NCBI RefSeq assembly: GCF_001613225.1
Contig: NZ_BDBY01000143.1
Span: 1 to 64,000, forward strand
Direction: 5' to 3'
DNA: 64,000 nt
Source: Nocardia pseudovaccinii NBRC 100343
GTDB lineage: Bacteria; Actinomycetota; Actinomycetes; Mycobacteriales; Mycobacteriaceae
Below the pieces are notes generated by a model that was not told the DNA's origin, made no database searches, and worked only from the letters and a program-made list of their open reading frames with translations. Of the stretch, positions 1 through 8,938 are shown piece after piece. The translations under genes and the position numbers were made by a program. How positions within the stretch are numbered: the stretch's first letter is position 1; every line of letters starts with the position of its first letter.

Positions 1-63
1 GCTCAGCTCCGCCGTGCGCGATTGCGCGCTGTGCTGATGGTTCACTCGCTGACGCTCGCTCAC
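1..63 (-). CDS. Possible 5' end of the gene after recF, cut by the window edge
   Basis: A reading frame on the minus strand stays open from just downstream of recF to the window edge, with a GTG at 63-61 followed by about 20 codons. By synteny with related actinobacteria the gene after recF is usually a DUF721/DciA-type protein, which helps load the replicative helicase, followed by gyrB. Too little is visible to confirm the family. The first codons lie in a GAGCGAGCG-type repeat, so the real start could be elsewhere in the open frame. Confidence 0.3.
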   Translation of the reverse strand, partial: MSERQRVNHQHSAQSRTAELS

Positions 64-165
64 GAGGTCCGCCTCTCTCCCCGCCGTTCGCGCGCTGGTT
101 GCCGACGCGTCGCATTGCAATCGGCGCTGATCTTACCGACGCGACAGGGATCCGACGGTGCCCAA

Positions 166-1353
166 TCAACCGGTGGCGGCGTCGGATTCCCGGTCGGCGA
201 TTCGGGAGATGCGGCCGTCCGCACCGCCGTTCGTTTCAACCCGGAGCGGAACCGCGGAAAGTTCCACGGGCACGTCCTCGGGGACCGCGGCGGTGATCAG
301 CACCTGTTCGGCACCGGCCGCAACCTCGGCGAGCGCCGTGCGTCGGCGGCGATCGAGTTCGGCGAAGACGTCATCGAGCAGCAGGACCGGTTCGGCGCCG
401 GTGACGCGCAGCAGTTCGAAGGCCGCGAGCCGCAGCGCCAGTGCGAACGACCACGACTCACCATGGCTGGCAAAGCCTTTCGCAGGGGCAGTGCCGAGCA
501 TCAGATCCAGATCGTCGCGGTGCGGGCCGACCAGACAGACCCCGCGCTCCAATTCCTTCGGCCGCGCCGCCGCCAGTTCGCGCAGCATATTCGCCTCCAG
601 CGCCTCGACGTCATCGGGCTGCGGTGCGCGCGCGGGGTCCAGGAATTCCGGCGGCAGGCTCGCGCTGCGGTAGCCGATTGCGGCGGGGCGTGATTCGGGC
701 GCGATCGACGAGTACGCCTGTGCGAGATAGGGATACATATCGTGCACCAGGCGCAGTCGCTGTGCGAGCAGCACCGAGGCGTGGGTCGCCAAATGCCCGT
801 CCCATACATCCAGGGTGCTGAGCTCCGCCTTCGAGCGGGCTTGGCGCCCAGCGGATTTCAACAGGGCCGAGCGCTGTCGCAGCACCCGGTCGTAGTCGGC
901 GCGCACGGCGGCCAGCCGCGGCAACCTGGCTGTGCACAACTCGTCGAGGAAGCGCCTCCGTTCACCCGGATCGCCGCGGACCAAGGCGAGGTCCTCCGGT
1001 GCGAAGAGCACCGTCTGCAGAATGCCGAGGATTTCTCGCGGCCTGCGCACCGGAGATCGGTTGATCTGCGCACGATTCGCGGCGCCCTGGTTCAATTCGA
1101 GATCGATGCGCAGTTCGCGGCCCGCGTTCACGACGGTCGCGCCGATCCTGGCGCGTTCGGTACCGATACGGATCAGCGGTGCGTCGGCGGCGACCCGATG
1201 TGAGCCCAGGGTGGCGAGGTAACCGACCGCCTCGAGCAGGTTCGTTTTGCCGTTGCCATTCGCCCCCAGAAAAACCGTTCGGCCTGGGGATAATTCGAGC
1301 TCGGCGTGCTCCCAGGAGCGGAAGTCGCGCAGTGACAGCGTCCGGATGAACAC
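166..1353 (-). CDS. recF: DNA replication and repair protein RecF
   Basis: RecF is an SMC-like ATPase that loads RecA onto single-stranded gaps together with RecO and RecR. The 395-residue product starts [14 protein letters not shown] and has a Walker A loop, GANGNGKT, at residues 30-37. A signature and Walker B region, [11 protein letters not shown], lies near residue 325. Length fits actinobacterial RecF, which is often somewhat longer than the E. coli protein. It lies 136 bp downstream of dnaN on the same strand, the standard dnaA-dnaN-recF order. There is no gnd-like gene between dnaN and recF, which some relatives carry. Start ATG at 1353. Confidence 0.97.
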   Translation of the reverse strand: MFIRTLSLRDFRSWEHAELELSPGRTVFLGANGNGKTNLLEAVGYLATLGSHRVAADAPLIRIGTERARIGATVVNAGRELRIDLELNQGAANRAQINRSPVRRPREILGILQTVLFAPEDLALVRGDPGERRRFLDELCTARLPRLAAVRADYDRVLRQRSALLKSAGRQARSKAELSTLDVWDGHLATHASVLLAQRLRLVHDMYPYLAQAYSSIAPESRPAAIGYRSASLPPEFLDPARAPQPDDVEALEANMLRELAAARPKELERGVCLVGPHRDDLDLMLGTAPAKGFASHGESWSFALALRLAAFELLRVTGAEPVLLLDDVFAELDRRRRTALAEVAAGAEQVLITAAVPEDVPVELSAVPLRVETNGGADGRISRIADRESDAATG

Positions 1354-1450
1354 CCGTCTACTCCGCTCCGGCCGTCGTCATCGCCGTTTTCTGCCGCTGC
1401 GGGCGACGAATCGGGCGCAAACCACAACATCTTGTGGTCCATCCACTGTC

Positions 1451-1470
1451 TGTGGACGAACTGTGGATAA
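1451..1470. promoter_or_regulatory. Two tandem DnaA boxes between dnaN and recF
   Basis: TGTGGACGA (1451-1459) and TGTGGATAA (1462-1470) lie in the same orientation 11 bp apart, about one helical turn. The second is an exact inverse of the consensus TTATCCACA. They sit in the 136-bp dnaN-recF spacer, outside the main origin. Confidence 0.6.
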
Positions 1471-1489
1471 ATCGCATCGCCGCCGATGC

Positions 1490-2665
1490 TCAGCCCGGCA
1501 ACCGAACCGGCATCAACAGGTAGATGTACGGGCTCTCCAGTGCGACGAACGCACCGGATTCCGTCACCTTGGGTTCCTCATCGCTCGCGGGCAGCAGCAC
1601 TGCGGGACGGCTCGGCGTGGTGAAGCCGAAGGTGACCCGATCGGCGTGCAGCGCGGAGAGGCCGTCGATGAGGTAGCCCGGATTGAACGCGATTGTCAGT
1701 GACTCGCCGCGGAATTCGGCCTCCAGCCACTCCTCGGCGCGACCCGCGTCATCGCCGCCCGCCGAGAGCAGCAGCCCCTCGTCGGTGAATTCCAGCCGCA
1801 CCTGTGCACCGCGCTCGGCGACCAGCGCGACGCGCTTGATGGCGTCGGTCAACGTGGCGACCGGGAGGGTGGCGATCGAGGTGTGCTCCTTGGGGAGCAA
1901 TTGGCGGAACTTGGGGAATTCCGCATCGAGCAGCCGGGTGGTGGTCCGGCGGCCCGCGTTCACGATGCCGAGCAGACCGTCCGCGCCACTGCCGGTGCCG
2001 AGCGAAAGCTGTACGGGAGCATCGGAGGGGCCCAGCGTCTTCGCGGCCTCCGACAGTGTCCGGGCCGGAATCAGCACCGAAGTCTCGATATCGGTGCGGG
2101 CGGGCTGCCATTCGATGTGCCGGACCGCCAACCGGAATCGGTCGGTGGCCGCGAGCACGACCTGCGGTCCCTCGATCTCGACCCGGATGCCGGTGAGCAT
2201 CGGCAGCGTGTCGTCGCGTCCGGCGGCGACCGCCACCTGGCCGACCGCCTCGGCGAAGACATCGACGCTCAGCTCGCCGGTCTGCTGCGGCACCTCGGGC
2301 AGCTGGGGATAATCCTCGACCGGCATGGTCGGCAGCGAGAACTTCGCACTGCCGCAGGTGATCAGCACACGGGTGCCGTCGATGGCGACATCGACCGGCT
2401 TATTGGACAACGCCTTGGTGATATCCGCGAGCAGTCGGCCGGAGACGAGCACCTCGCCAGGTCCGGCGACCTCGGCCGCGACGCGCATCTGCGCGGAGAC
2501 CTCGTAGTCGAAGCCGGAGACGGTCAGCCCGTCCTCGCCCGCCACGAGCAGTACGCCGCCGAGCACCGGGACCGGAGGCCGCGACGGGAGGCTTCGTGCC
2601 ACCCATGCAACGGACTCGGCGAAATCCTCTCGGGCGACCCGAAATTTCATACTCGCCAGCTCCAT
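1490..2665 (-). CDS. dnaN: DNA polymerase III beta subunit (sliding clamp)
   Basis: This is the ring-shaped clamp that tethers DNA polymerase III and many repair enzymes to DNA. The 391-residue product has the length of three repeated clamp domains of about 125 residues each. Diagnostic stretches include [16 protein letters not shown] near the N-terminus and a C-terminus ending [12 protein letters not shown]. The first methionine ([10 protein letters not shown]) is used because this form is familiar in Nocardia-like clamps. An internal ATG five codons later is the alternative start. It is separated from dnaA by the 840-bp origin region and lies upstream of recF on the same strand. Confidence 0.97.
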   Translation of the reverse strand: MELASMKFRVAREDFAESVAWVARSLPSRPPVPVLGGVLLVAGEDGLTVSGFDYEVSAQMRVAAEVAGPGEVLVSGRLLADITKALSNKPVDVAIDGTRVLITCGSAKFSLPTMPVEDYPQLPEVPQQTGELSVDVFAEAVGQVAVAAGRDDTLPMLTGIRVEIEGPQVVLAATDRFRLAVRHIEWQPARTDIETSVLIPARTLSEAAKTLGPSDAPVQLSLGTGSGADGLLGIVNAGRRTTTRLLDAEFPKFRQLLPKEHTSIATLPVATLTDAIKRVALVAERGAQVRLEFTDEGLLLSAGGDDAGRAEEWLEAEFRGESLTIAFNPGYLIDGLSALHADRVTFGFTTPSRPAVLLPASDEEPKVTESGAFVALESPYIYLLMPVRLPG

Positions 2666-2997
2666 CGCCCGTTCTGTCCTCTCCCGGTTCCGTGATCTCT
2701 GTCGGCTTCGTCAGCGTTGATTCTCGAAAGGGGGTGCTGTACCTGCCGCCTTGCAGTCTGGCATAGGCGACCGACATTGAACCGTACTCGTCCGGGCCAG
2801 CTGAACCTAGTCCGACCCTCCGGTTGTTCTGTGTAGCGAACACGATCCGTGCTGCGAAATATCGAGCAAGGAGAACAGGTGCGGGTGAATCGCGCGGATG
2901 TGTCGCCCCCTCTTCTCCTTGCTTGTCTCGGCGAGTGGCTCGGGTGCCGATGCTCACTGATCGACTTTCCACACATCCTGTTTTGAAGAGAGATCTT

Positions 2998-3024
2998 CAA
3001 GAAGAAGAACTGAAGTAGTAGTAG
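2998..3024 (+). other. Candidate DnaA-trio / unwinding element
   Basis: Read in triplets the plus strand is CAA, GAA three times, CTG, AAG, TAG three times. It is followed after GCAC by the DnaA boxes TGTGGAATC and TGTGGACTG. In Bacillus subtilis the basal unwinding system is a DnaA box, a short GC-rich spacer and repeated TAG-like trinucleotides on the strand DnaA stretches. The order here is the same. Function is inferred from this resemblance. Confidence 0.45.
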
Positions 3025-3100
3025 GCACTGTGGAATCTGTGGACTGCGGACGAATCCGCAGGTCCGGGGGCGTGGTGCGGTGGGGATGACCGCTGGGTGA

Positions 3101-3443
3101 CTCGAGGATGAACGGATGGGGGTTGTGGACGTTGCGGGTTTGTCCCCCATTCATCCTCGAGCGCTCCTCGAGTTGTTCCACCTGATTCACCAGGTTGTTC
3201 ACACATGTGCACCGAATCGTGGACAGCTCGAGGAATCCTCGAGGACTCCACACGGACTCCTCGAGGATTCCCCAAGCCGCTGACCGGGCCCATCGCTGGT
3301 CAGGGGCTGTGTGTGGATACGGCTGTGGACTCTGTTGATTCCACCCCTGTTAGCAATGGATCCACGATCATCCGCACAGCCTGTGGACGAACCGGTGCAC
3401 AACTCGGAGTTTCCTCGAGGACTCCACAAGAATTCCTCGAGGA
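3101..3443. repeat. Eight copies of a CTCGAGGA / TCCTCGAGGA motif in oriC
   Basis: Four perfect 10-bp palindromes TCCTCGAGGA lie at 3236-3245, 3258-3267, 3412-3421 and 3434-3443. Four 8-bp versions lie at 3101-3108, 3154-3161, 3165-3172 and 3227-3234. Each of the four palindromes is followed, after one base, by TCCAC or TCCCC, so that the palindrome and a DnaA-box core form one composite unit. I do not know a named factor that binds this motif. Confidence 0.85.
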
Positions 3444-3456
3444 GTCCACAGGGCAT

Positions 3457-3488
3457 AAAAAAGCACCGCCCCAGGTCAGGGGCGGTGC
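3457..3488 (-). terminator. Rho-independent terminator of dnaA
   Basis: A perfect 10-bp stem (GCACCGCCCC 3463-3472 with GGGGCGGTGC 3479-3488) encloses the loop AGGTCA. On the minus strand it is followed by six T residues (A run at 3457-3462). It lies 18 bp past the dnaA stop codon and separates dnaA transcription from oriC. Confidence 0.9.
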
Positions 3489-3505
3489 CGGGGTGTTAGT
3501 GCCGG

Positions 3506-5488
3506 TCAGCGCGAACGCTGTTTAATTCGGGCTGTTAGTTCTTGAACTTGGTCGTACACGCGGCGCCGCTCGGTCATCTCCTTGCGCACTTTCTTCTCCG
3601 CGTACATGACCGTGGTGTGGTCGCGACCGAAGGCCTGGCCGATCTTGGGTAGCGATAGATCCGTTAGTTCCCGGCATAGATACATGGCGATCTGCCGGGC
3701 CTGGGCCAGCGGCCGGGCCTTACCCGGCCCGGTCAGCTCCTCGAGCGTGGTGTTGAAGTATTCGGCGGTGACGGCCATGATCGTGGCCGCGTTGATCTCC
3801 AGCGTCGCGGTATCCGGCATGAGGTCGCGCAGTACGACCTCGGCCAACGGCAGATCCAACGGCTGGCCGTTCAGCGAGGCGAAGGCCGTCACCCGGATCA
3901 GCGCACCCTCCAGCTCTCGGATATTGCGCTCGACCCGACTGGCAATCAGTTCCAGCACGTCGTGCGGCACGTCGAGCCGGTCCATCCGCGCCTTCTTGCG
4001 CAGAATCGCGATGCGCGTCTCCAACTCCGGCGGCTGCACATCGGTGATCAGGCCCCATTCGAACCGGGTCCGCAGCCGCTCCTCCAGCGTGGCCAGCTGC
4101 TTGGGCGGCCGGTCGGAGGACACCACGATCTGCTTATTGGCGTTGTGCAAGGTGTTGAAGGTATGGAAGAACTCCTCCTGGATACCTTCCTTGCCCTCGA
4201 TGAACTGGATGTCGTCGACCAGCAGAATGTCGGTCTCGCGGTAGCGGCGCTTGAATGCCACCTTGCGGTCGTCGCGCAGACTGTTGATGAAGTCGTTGGT
4301 GAATTCCTCGGTCGATACGTACTTCACCCGCATGCCGGGGAACAGCCGCTGGGCATAGTGTCCGGCCGCGTGCAGCAGATGGGTCTTGCCGAGACCCGAG
4401 GCGCCCCAGACGAACAGCGGGTTGTAAGCCCGCGCGGGCGCCTCCGCGATCGCGACCGCCGCGGCGTGCGCGAACCGATTGGACGCGCCGATGACGAAGG
4501 TCTCGAAGGTGTATTTGGCATTCAGGCTCGCCGAGGAATTCGACGGCGCCGGATTCTCCTGCGACTTGGTGAAGTAGGTCGGCCACGAATTGCGGACATT
4601 GACGACGGGTTCGTCGTCGTGCGAGTTGTCCGAGATCGGCTCGCGGACGGATTCGTGCGCGGCCGCGATGGCCGGATCGGTGCCCGGCCGGGATTCTCGT
4701 GCCGATGCCGCCTCCCGCATCGGCGCGCGGCTCTGCGCCCGCACCGGTTCCGGTGTCGGTTCCGGATTGAACAGAGACTCCTGGCCGGGTGGCACCGAAT
4801 CACGTCGCGGCGGGAGTCCGGATTCGCGACGAGGCGCGGGCGGCTCATGCCGTTCACCGTTGGTCTGGCTCGGGTATTCGCCACGGCTCGGGTATTCGTC
4901 GGTCGGGTACTCCCCCGCCACTTCGTATCCGGGCACCGGCAGGTACTCGGGTGGGCCCGCGGCGTATTCGGGCGCGGCCTCATAGTCGGGTGCCGCCGAG
5001 TACTCCGGCCCCGGCGCGTATTCGGGCGCCGCCGGGTAATCGTTGTGCTGTGCATAACGCGGCGGGGCGTAGTCATTACGTCCGGGATAGTCGGGGGCGG
5101 GATAGCCCGCCGGACCGCGACCGCTGTCGCGGCCACGCTCGGGCCGACTCGTCATGCGCGCGTGACGCGGGTTATTGCCGGGGCGTTCGGTCGGCTGCGT
5201 CGCCGGCGCCGCGATCCGGACGCCGAGGCCCTCGACCTGCGGACCGAGACGACGGCCGAGCGAGCGCAGAATGGGTTCCCGCAGATCGCGTTCGATGGCC
5301 TCCTGGGCCAACGACGATGGCACCGAGAGCAAGGCGAATCCCTGCGCCACGGTCAGCGGCTTGACCAGTTTCAGCCAGGCCTGCTGTGCCCGGGACACCG
5401 GCGGGATGGCACCATCGGCCGAGCCGGTGGTGAGTTCGGCGACCACCTCCGGCCACACGGTGGCCAACACGTTCTGCTCGTCGTCCAT
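3506..5488 (-). CDS. dnaA: Chromosomal replication initiator DnaA
   Basis: DnaA binds DnaA boxes as an ATP-dependent filament, melts oriC and recruits the helicase. The 660-residue product starts [12 protein letters not shown] at ATG 5488, chosen because GGAGG lies just upstream; an in-frame extension has no such site. Domain I spans about residues 1-85. Domain II is an unusually long, low-complexity linker rich in Tyr, Pro, Ala and Glu to about residue 310. Domain III has Walker [10 protein letters not shown] near 360 and Walker [10 protein letters not shown] near 418. Domain IV ends with the box-recognition signature [13 protein letters not shown] near 620. The M. tuberculosis protein is about 507 residues, so the extra length is mostly domain II. 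Confidence 0.97.
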   Translation of the reverse strand: MDDEQNVLATVWPEVVAELTTGSADGAIPPVSRAQQAWLKLVKPLTVAQGFALLSVPSSLAQEAIERDLREPILRSLGRRLGPQVEGLGVRIAAPATQPTERPGNNPRHARMTSRPERGRDSGRGPAGYPAPDYPGRNDYAPPRYAQHNDYPAAPEYAPGPEYSAAPDYEAAPEYAAGPPEYLPVPGYEVAGEYPTDEYPSRGEYPSQTNGERHEPPAPRRESGLPPRRDSVPPGQESLFNPEPTPEPVRAQSRAPMREAASARESRPGTDPAIAAAHESVREPISDNSHDDEPVVNVRNSWPTYFTKSQENPAPSNSSASLNAKYTFETFVIGASNRFAHAAAVAIAEAPARAYNPLFVWGASGLGKTHLLHAAGHYAQRLFPGMRVKYVSTEEFTNDFINSLRDDRKVAFKRRYRETDILLVDDIQFIEGKEGIQEEFFHTFNTLHNANKQIVVSSDRPPKQLATLEERLRTRFEWGLITDVQPPELETRIAILRKKARMDRLDVPHDVLELIASRVERNIRELEGALIRVTAFASLNGQPLDLPLAEVVLRDLMPDTATLEINAATIMAVTAEYFNTTLEELTGPGKARPLAQARQIAMYLCRELTDLSLPKIGQAFGRDHTTVMYAEKKVRKEMTERRRVYDQVQELTARIKQRSR

Positions 5489-6106
5489 GCAGTTTCCTCC
5501 CCGGAAGTAGGCGATAGGAGCAGACGGTCGGAGCCTGCGGAGTATCGGCGTGACTGAGTCGATGTTGTGATTCCGCGTACGTCCGTAACCGGTTCGGACG
5601 CTGCCCGGGTCCCCCATCCGGGCGGCGGCGTGGCACCGTCGGCCCTACGAATATGCCACTCCAGGGGTCTTTCCACACAATTATCCACAGATGTGGAGAA
5701 CCCTGGGGAAATGTGAAACGAGGTTGCGCTCCGCCGCTATACGACGTGGACCTGCGGTTCTGCAGCAATCTTCTGGCTACGTACCCTGGCCGGTGCGCGG
5801 GTCGACGGCTAGGGGTGTGGACGAACTCACGGTTATACCCAGGATGCGTGACTCCGGTGCGGCGTCCCCATGCAGGCCTCGGGACCGATGGGCCGAGTTT
5901 GACCCGCACTTTGCCGATCAGTACCCTCGTACAGTCACCCCTTGGTGCGGTGGCGGTCTTGTGCTGACCGTGTCAGGTCGTATCGACCTCGTGCGCCAGG
6001 ACCGACGCGCATCGATGATGACCACCTCGCGATTCATCGCGCAAAGACGTATCACCGACAAGCTTTGGGCACCGGACGGCGCCCACCTACTCGAGGAGTG
6101 TTGACC
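5489..6106. promoter_or_regulatory. Divergent dnaA-rpmH regulatory region
   Basis: This 618-bp gene-free stretch separates leftward dnaA from rightward rpmH. Three DnaA boxes cluster at 5669-5700: CTTTCCACA, the perfect TTATCCACA (5681-5689) and inverted TGTGGAGAA (5692-5700). Their place about 180-210 bp before the dnaA start suggests DnaA autoregulation. A sigma-70-like promoter for the rpmH operon is TTGACC (5899-5904), 17 bp, TACCCT (5922-5927). I see no convincing small gene here. Confidence 0.55.
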
Positions 6107-6250
6107 GTGGCCAAGGGCAAGCGGACGTTCCAGCCGAACAACCGTCGTCGGGCGCGAGTCCACGGCTTCCGTCTCCGGATGCGCACCCGCGCTGGTCGCG
6201 CCATCGTTTCCGCGCGACGCGGCAAGGGCCGCAAGTCCCTCACTGCCTGA
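6107..6250 (+). CDS. rpmH: 50S ribosomal protein L34 (bL34)
   Basis: L34 is a small, very basic protein of the large ribosomal subunit. The 47-residue product begins [17 protein letters not shown] and ends GRKSLTA, matching the usual length and composition. The GTG start at 6107 is set by GAGGAG at about 6093-6098. A much longer upstream in-frame extension lacks family similarity. It opens the rightward operon rpmH-rnpA-yidD-yidC-KH/R3H, the same order as in mycobacteria. The candidate promoter at 5899-5927 would give a leader of about 170 nt. Confidence 0.98.
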   Translation: MAKGKRTFQPNNRRRARVHGFRLRMRTRAGRAIVSARRGKGRKSLTA

Positions 6251-6271
6251 TCCTCGCTCTCGGACGCTCGG

Positions 6272-6703
6272 GTGTTGCCTGAGCCGTATCGGTTGCATCA
6301 TCGTGCCGACTTCTCCCGGACGGTGCGCCGCGGCCAGCGAATCGGGAGGCGAGATCTGGTCGTACACGCGCTCGTGCACGGGTATGACGGAACTATGGGC
6401 GCGAGTGGACGACGAAGCGATGCGGCTGAGGCCGGATCGTTGGTCCGCGTGGGCGGTCCGCGGTTCGGATTGATTGTCAGCAAGGCGGTGGGCAACGCGG
6501 TGATTCGTCACCGCGTAGCCCGCCGCCTGCGTCATATGTGCGGCCAGGTGATCGCCGAGCTGCCCGCTGATACCGACATCGTGATCCGCGCCTTGCCCGG
6601 CGCAGCCACCGCCGACGCGACGGAGTTGCTCCGCCAGCTGCGTGGCGCGCTGCGCAAGCTCGATATCGTCCGCCCATCGGCTACCGTGGCCGGTGCGGGA
6701 TGA
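6272..6703 (+). CDS. rnpA: Ribonuclease P protein component
   Basis: This is the protein subunit that helps the RNase P RNA cut 5' leaders from precursor tRNAs. The 143-residue basic product begins MLPEPYRLHHRADFSRTVRRGQ, typical of the family. The RNase P signature occurs around FGLIVSKAVGNAVIRHRVARRL. An insertion-like stretch (about residues 35-60) makes it slightly longer than average. The GTG start at 6272 lies 21 bp after the rpmH stop. Its stop overlaps the yidD start as ATGA, which points to translational coupling. Confidence 0.95.
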   Translation: MLPEPYRLHHRADFSRTVRRGQRIGRRDLVVHALVHGYDGTMGASGRRSDAAEAGSLVRVGGPRFGLIVSKAVGNAVIRHRVARRLRHMCGQVIAELPADTDIVIRALPGAATADATELLRQLRGALRKLDIVRPSATVAGAG

Positions 6704-7053
6704 GTGCGCGTTCCACCGTTGCTCGGCTACCCGCGAACACGGTGATCTTCCTGATCGAGCTCTACCGGACGTATGTCTCCCCCATGCGCCTGCCGGTGTG
6801 CCGTTTCACCCCGACCTGTAGCGAGTACGCGGTGACCGCGTTACGCACCCGTGGCCTGTTTGTCGGCCTCGGATTGACGGTCGTGCGATTGGCGAAATGC
6901 GCACCCTGGCACCCTGGTGGGTGGGATCCCGTTCCGGAGCGAAAAACACGCGAACGGAACGAGTCAGCCGCCGACCAGCAGGAGTCGGCGCCACACGCTT
7001 GTAAAGGATCACCGCGCGCGGTGATCGGCGATACGAACGACGGGAGTGCATAG
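6700..7053 (+). CDS. yidD: Membrane protein insertion efficiency factor YidD
   Basis: YidD is a small membrane-associated protein thought to help YidC and Sec insert membrane proteins. The 117-residue product has the family core [18 protein letters not shown] followed by TPTCSEYA and [13 protein letters not shown]. These hold the three conserved cysteines and the HPGG motif. The C-terminal 35 residues are hydrophilic and not part of the core. It starts in a 4-bp ATGA overlap with rnpA and ends just before the yidC start. Confidence 0.93.
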   Translation: MSARSTVARLPANTVIFLIELYRTYVSPMRLPVCRFTPTCSEYAVTALRTRGLFVGLGLTVVRLAKCAPWHPGGWDPVPERKTRERNESAADQQESAPHACKGSPRAVIGDTNDGSA

Positions 7054-7057
7054 AGCC

Positions 7058-8155
7058 GTGCTCGACTTCATTTATTATCCGGTGTCCTGGATCCTCTGGT
7101 TCTGGCATCGGGTCTTCGGGTTCGCGTTCGGCGCGGACAACGGACTCACCTGGGCACTGGCCGTGGTGTTCCTGGTGTTCACGTTGCGCCTGGTGCTCTA
7201 CAAGCCGTTCGTCAAGCAGGTGCGCACCACCAAGCAGATGCAGGAGCTGCAGCCCCAGATCAAGGAGCTGCAGAAGAAGTACAAGAACGATCGCCAGAAG
7301 ATGGCGACCGAGATGCAGAAGCTGCAGAAGGATCACGGCTTCAACCCGTTGATGGGCTGCTTGCCGATCCTGGCGCAGGTGCCGGTCTTCCTCGGGCTGT
7401 TCCATGTGCTGCGCTCGTTCAACCGCACCGGCACCGGCATCGGTCAGCTCAGTATGTCGGCCTATGACAATGCGCATACGCCGAACTATGTCTTCAGCGC
7501 CACCGACGTCCAGTCCTTCCTCAGCGCCCGTATCTTCGGCGCCCCCATCTCGGCCTACATCACCAGCCCGCCGAGCCAGTTGCAGGCCTTCGCCGATTAC
7601 GGTGGTGTGCCGACCAAGCTGAGCATCGCGCTGGTCTCGATTCCGCTGATGGTGATCGCCGGTCTGGCGACGCATTTCAACGCGCGCGCCTCAGTTGCCC
7701 GGCAGAGTCCGGAGGCCGCGGCCAACCCGCAGTCGGCCATGATGAACAAGCTCGCGCTGTGGGTGTTCCCGCTCGGCGTGCTGGTCGGTGGCCCCTTCCT
7801 GCCGATCGCCATCCTGCTCTACTGGGTGTCCAATAACATCTGGACCTACGGACAGCAGCACCTCGTCTTCGGCCGCATGGCGAAGGAAGAGGAAGTCAAG
7901 AAGCAGCAGAAGCTGGAGCAGCGCGCCCAGAACGCGCCGAAGCCTGGTGCCAAACCGGTCAATGTGAAGAAGAAGCAGTCGTCTTCCGACGCGACGTCCG
8001 TCGATGCGGATGCCGATACCGCCGTGGATGCGGTTGACGCGCCGCCGTCTACGAACGGCACCGCGAAGTCCCCGACCAAGGCGGGACAGCGGCGCTCGGG
8101 CGGGCAGAAGCGACCGGGCAACCGTGGGCGACCCAACCAGAAGCGACGGCGCTGA
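7058..8155 (+). CDS. yidC: Membrane protein insertase YidC
   Basis: YidC/Oxa1 inserts proteins into the cytoplasmic membrane, alone or with Sec. With the GTG start at 7058 the product has 365 residues beginning [25 protein letters not shown] four codons earlier overlaps yidD and has no ribosome site, so it was not chosen. The Oxa1-type core spans about residues 30-270 with five hydrophobic segments. A lysine-rich coiled stretch ([18 protein letters not shown]) lies in the first cytoplasmic loop. The C-terminal 90 residues are hydrophilic and end in a basic tail that probably contacts ribosomes. No lipobox is present, unlike some Gram-positive homologs. Confidence 0.96.
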   Translation: MLDFIYYPVSWILWFWHRVFGFAFGADNGLTWALAVVFLVFTLRLVLYKPFVKQVRTTKQMQELQPQIKELQKKYKNDRQKMATEMQKLQKDHGFNPLMGCLPILAQVPVFLGLFHVLRSFNRTGTGIGQLSMSAYDNAHTPNYVFSATDVQSFLSARIFGAPISAYITSPPSQLQAFADYGGVPTKLSIALVSIPLMVIAGLATHFNARASVARQSPEAAANPQSAMMNKLALWVFPLGVLVGGPFLPIAILLYWVSNNIWTYGQQHLVFGRMAKEEEVKKQQKLEQRAQNAPKPGAKPVNVKKKQSSSDATSVDADADTAVDAVDAPPSTNGTAKSPTKAGQRRSGGQKRPGNRGRPNQKRRR

Positions 8156-8253
8156 CACACCGCGCGCCTGCGGGATCTCTGAGCAACCCTGTTCGCGTTC
8201 TCCGATCGGCGCCGGTCGCCGGTCGCGCGCGATGAGCAGATGAAGGAAATCAA

Positions 8254-8820
8254 ATGACTGTTGAAACCGACGGAGGGGACGCCACTGTGGCGACGACGAC
8301 GATGGTGAACGGCGAAGCCGAAGCGGGGGCCGAATCCACCGAGGCCGCGAACGATGCCGAGGAAGCTCTCATCGAAGAGGGCGAAATCGCGGGCGACTAC
8401 CTCGAGCAGTTACTCGATGTGCTCGATTTCGACGGGGATATCGATCTCGATGTCGAGGGTGACCGTGCCATCGTGAGCATCGACGGTGGCCGGGATCTCT
8501 CGAAGCTGGTCGGCCGAAACGGCGAGGTGCTCGACGCACTGCAGGAGCTGACCCGGCTGGCCGTGCAGCAGGCCACTGGGGTGCGCAGTCGGCTCATGCT
8601 CGATGTGGCGGGCTGGCGCGCCAAGCGCCGCTCGGAGTTGAGTGCACTCGGCACCGCCGCCGCGCAGCGGGTGCTGGAATCCGGTAAGCCGGAGCCGCTG
8701 TCTCCGATGACTCCGTTCGAGCGGAAGATCGTGCACGACGCCGTCGCCGCTGTCGACGGTGTCAGCAGCGAGAGCGAGGGCGTGGAGCCCAATCGGCACG
8801 TTGTCGTGGTGCCTGCCTGA
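8254..8820 (+). CDS. jag: KH and R3H domain RNA-binding protein (Jag/KhpB type)
   Basis: Jag/KhpB proteins bind RNA and influence cell elongation in Gram-positive bacteria. The 188-residue product has an acidic N-terminal tail (residues 1-45). A KH-like domain follows at about 47-125 ([20 protein letters not shown]). The R3H domain is at about 130-188, with the R-E-x-x-x-H pattern replaced by the usual actinobacterial form [10 protein letters not shown]. It lacks the N-terminal Jag_N domain found in firmicutes. It is last in the rpmH operon and is followed by a strong terminator. Confidence 0.92.
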   Translation: MTVETDGGDATVATTTMVNGEAEAGAESTEAANDAEEALIEEGEIAGDYLEQLLDVLDFDGDIDLDVEGDRAIVSIDGGRDLSKLVGRNGEVLDALQELTRLAVQQATGVRSRLMLDVAGWRAKRRSELSALGTAAAQRVLESGKPEPLSPMTPFERKIVHDAVAAVDGVSSESEGVEPNRHVVVVPA

Positions 8821-8842
8821 ATCGCGCACTGTGATTGGATTA

Positions 8843-8870
8843 GGGCCTCCGGTCTTCGGACCGGAGGCCC
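8843..8870 (+). terminator. Terminator of the rpmH-yidC operon
   Basis: A perfect 12-bp stem, GGGCCTCCGGTC (8843-8854) with GACCGGAGGCCC (8859-8870), closes a UUCG tetraloop and is followed by TCTCT. It lies 22 bp after the KH/R3H stop. Confidence 0.9.
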
Positions 8871-8938
8871 TCTCTATGTCTTGGATGCGCTCCCCTCCCC
8901 GGCCCATTTGCCGCACTGATCGACTCGAGTTCGGAAGG

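Larger units (their letters stand above)
2666..3505. other. Chromosomal replication origin oriC
   Basis: This 840-bp gene-free stretch between dnaN and dnaA is where actinobacterial oriC normally lies. DnaA boxes resembling TTGTCCACA occur in both orientations: CTTTCCACA (2965-2973), TGTGGAATC (3029), TGTGGACTG (3038), TGTGGACGT (3124), TTGTTCACA (3195), TGTGGATAC (3312), TGTGGACTC (3324), TGTGGACGA (3382), GACTCCACA (3419) and GAGTCCACA (3442). None is a perfect consensus box, as is common in actinobacterial origins. An AT-richer tract at about 2966-3026 is the likely unwinding element. The dnaA-proximal half is dense in TCCTCGAGGA palindromes. Confidence 0.9.

Noticed and set aside
3962..5557. 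Long open frame antisense to dnaA
   Set aside because: It mirrors the low-complexity domain II and the AAA+ core and has no recognisable domain.
7046..7057. GTG 12 bp upstream as yidC start
   Set aside because: It has no ribosome site at a proper distance, and the extra residues are not part of the family.
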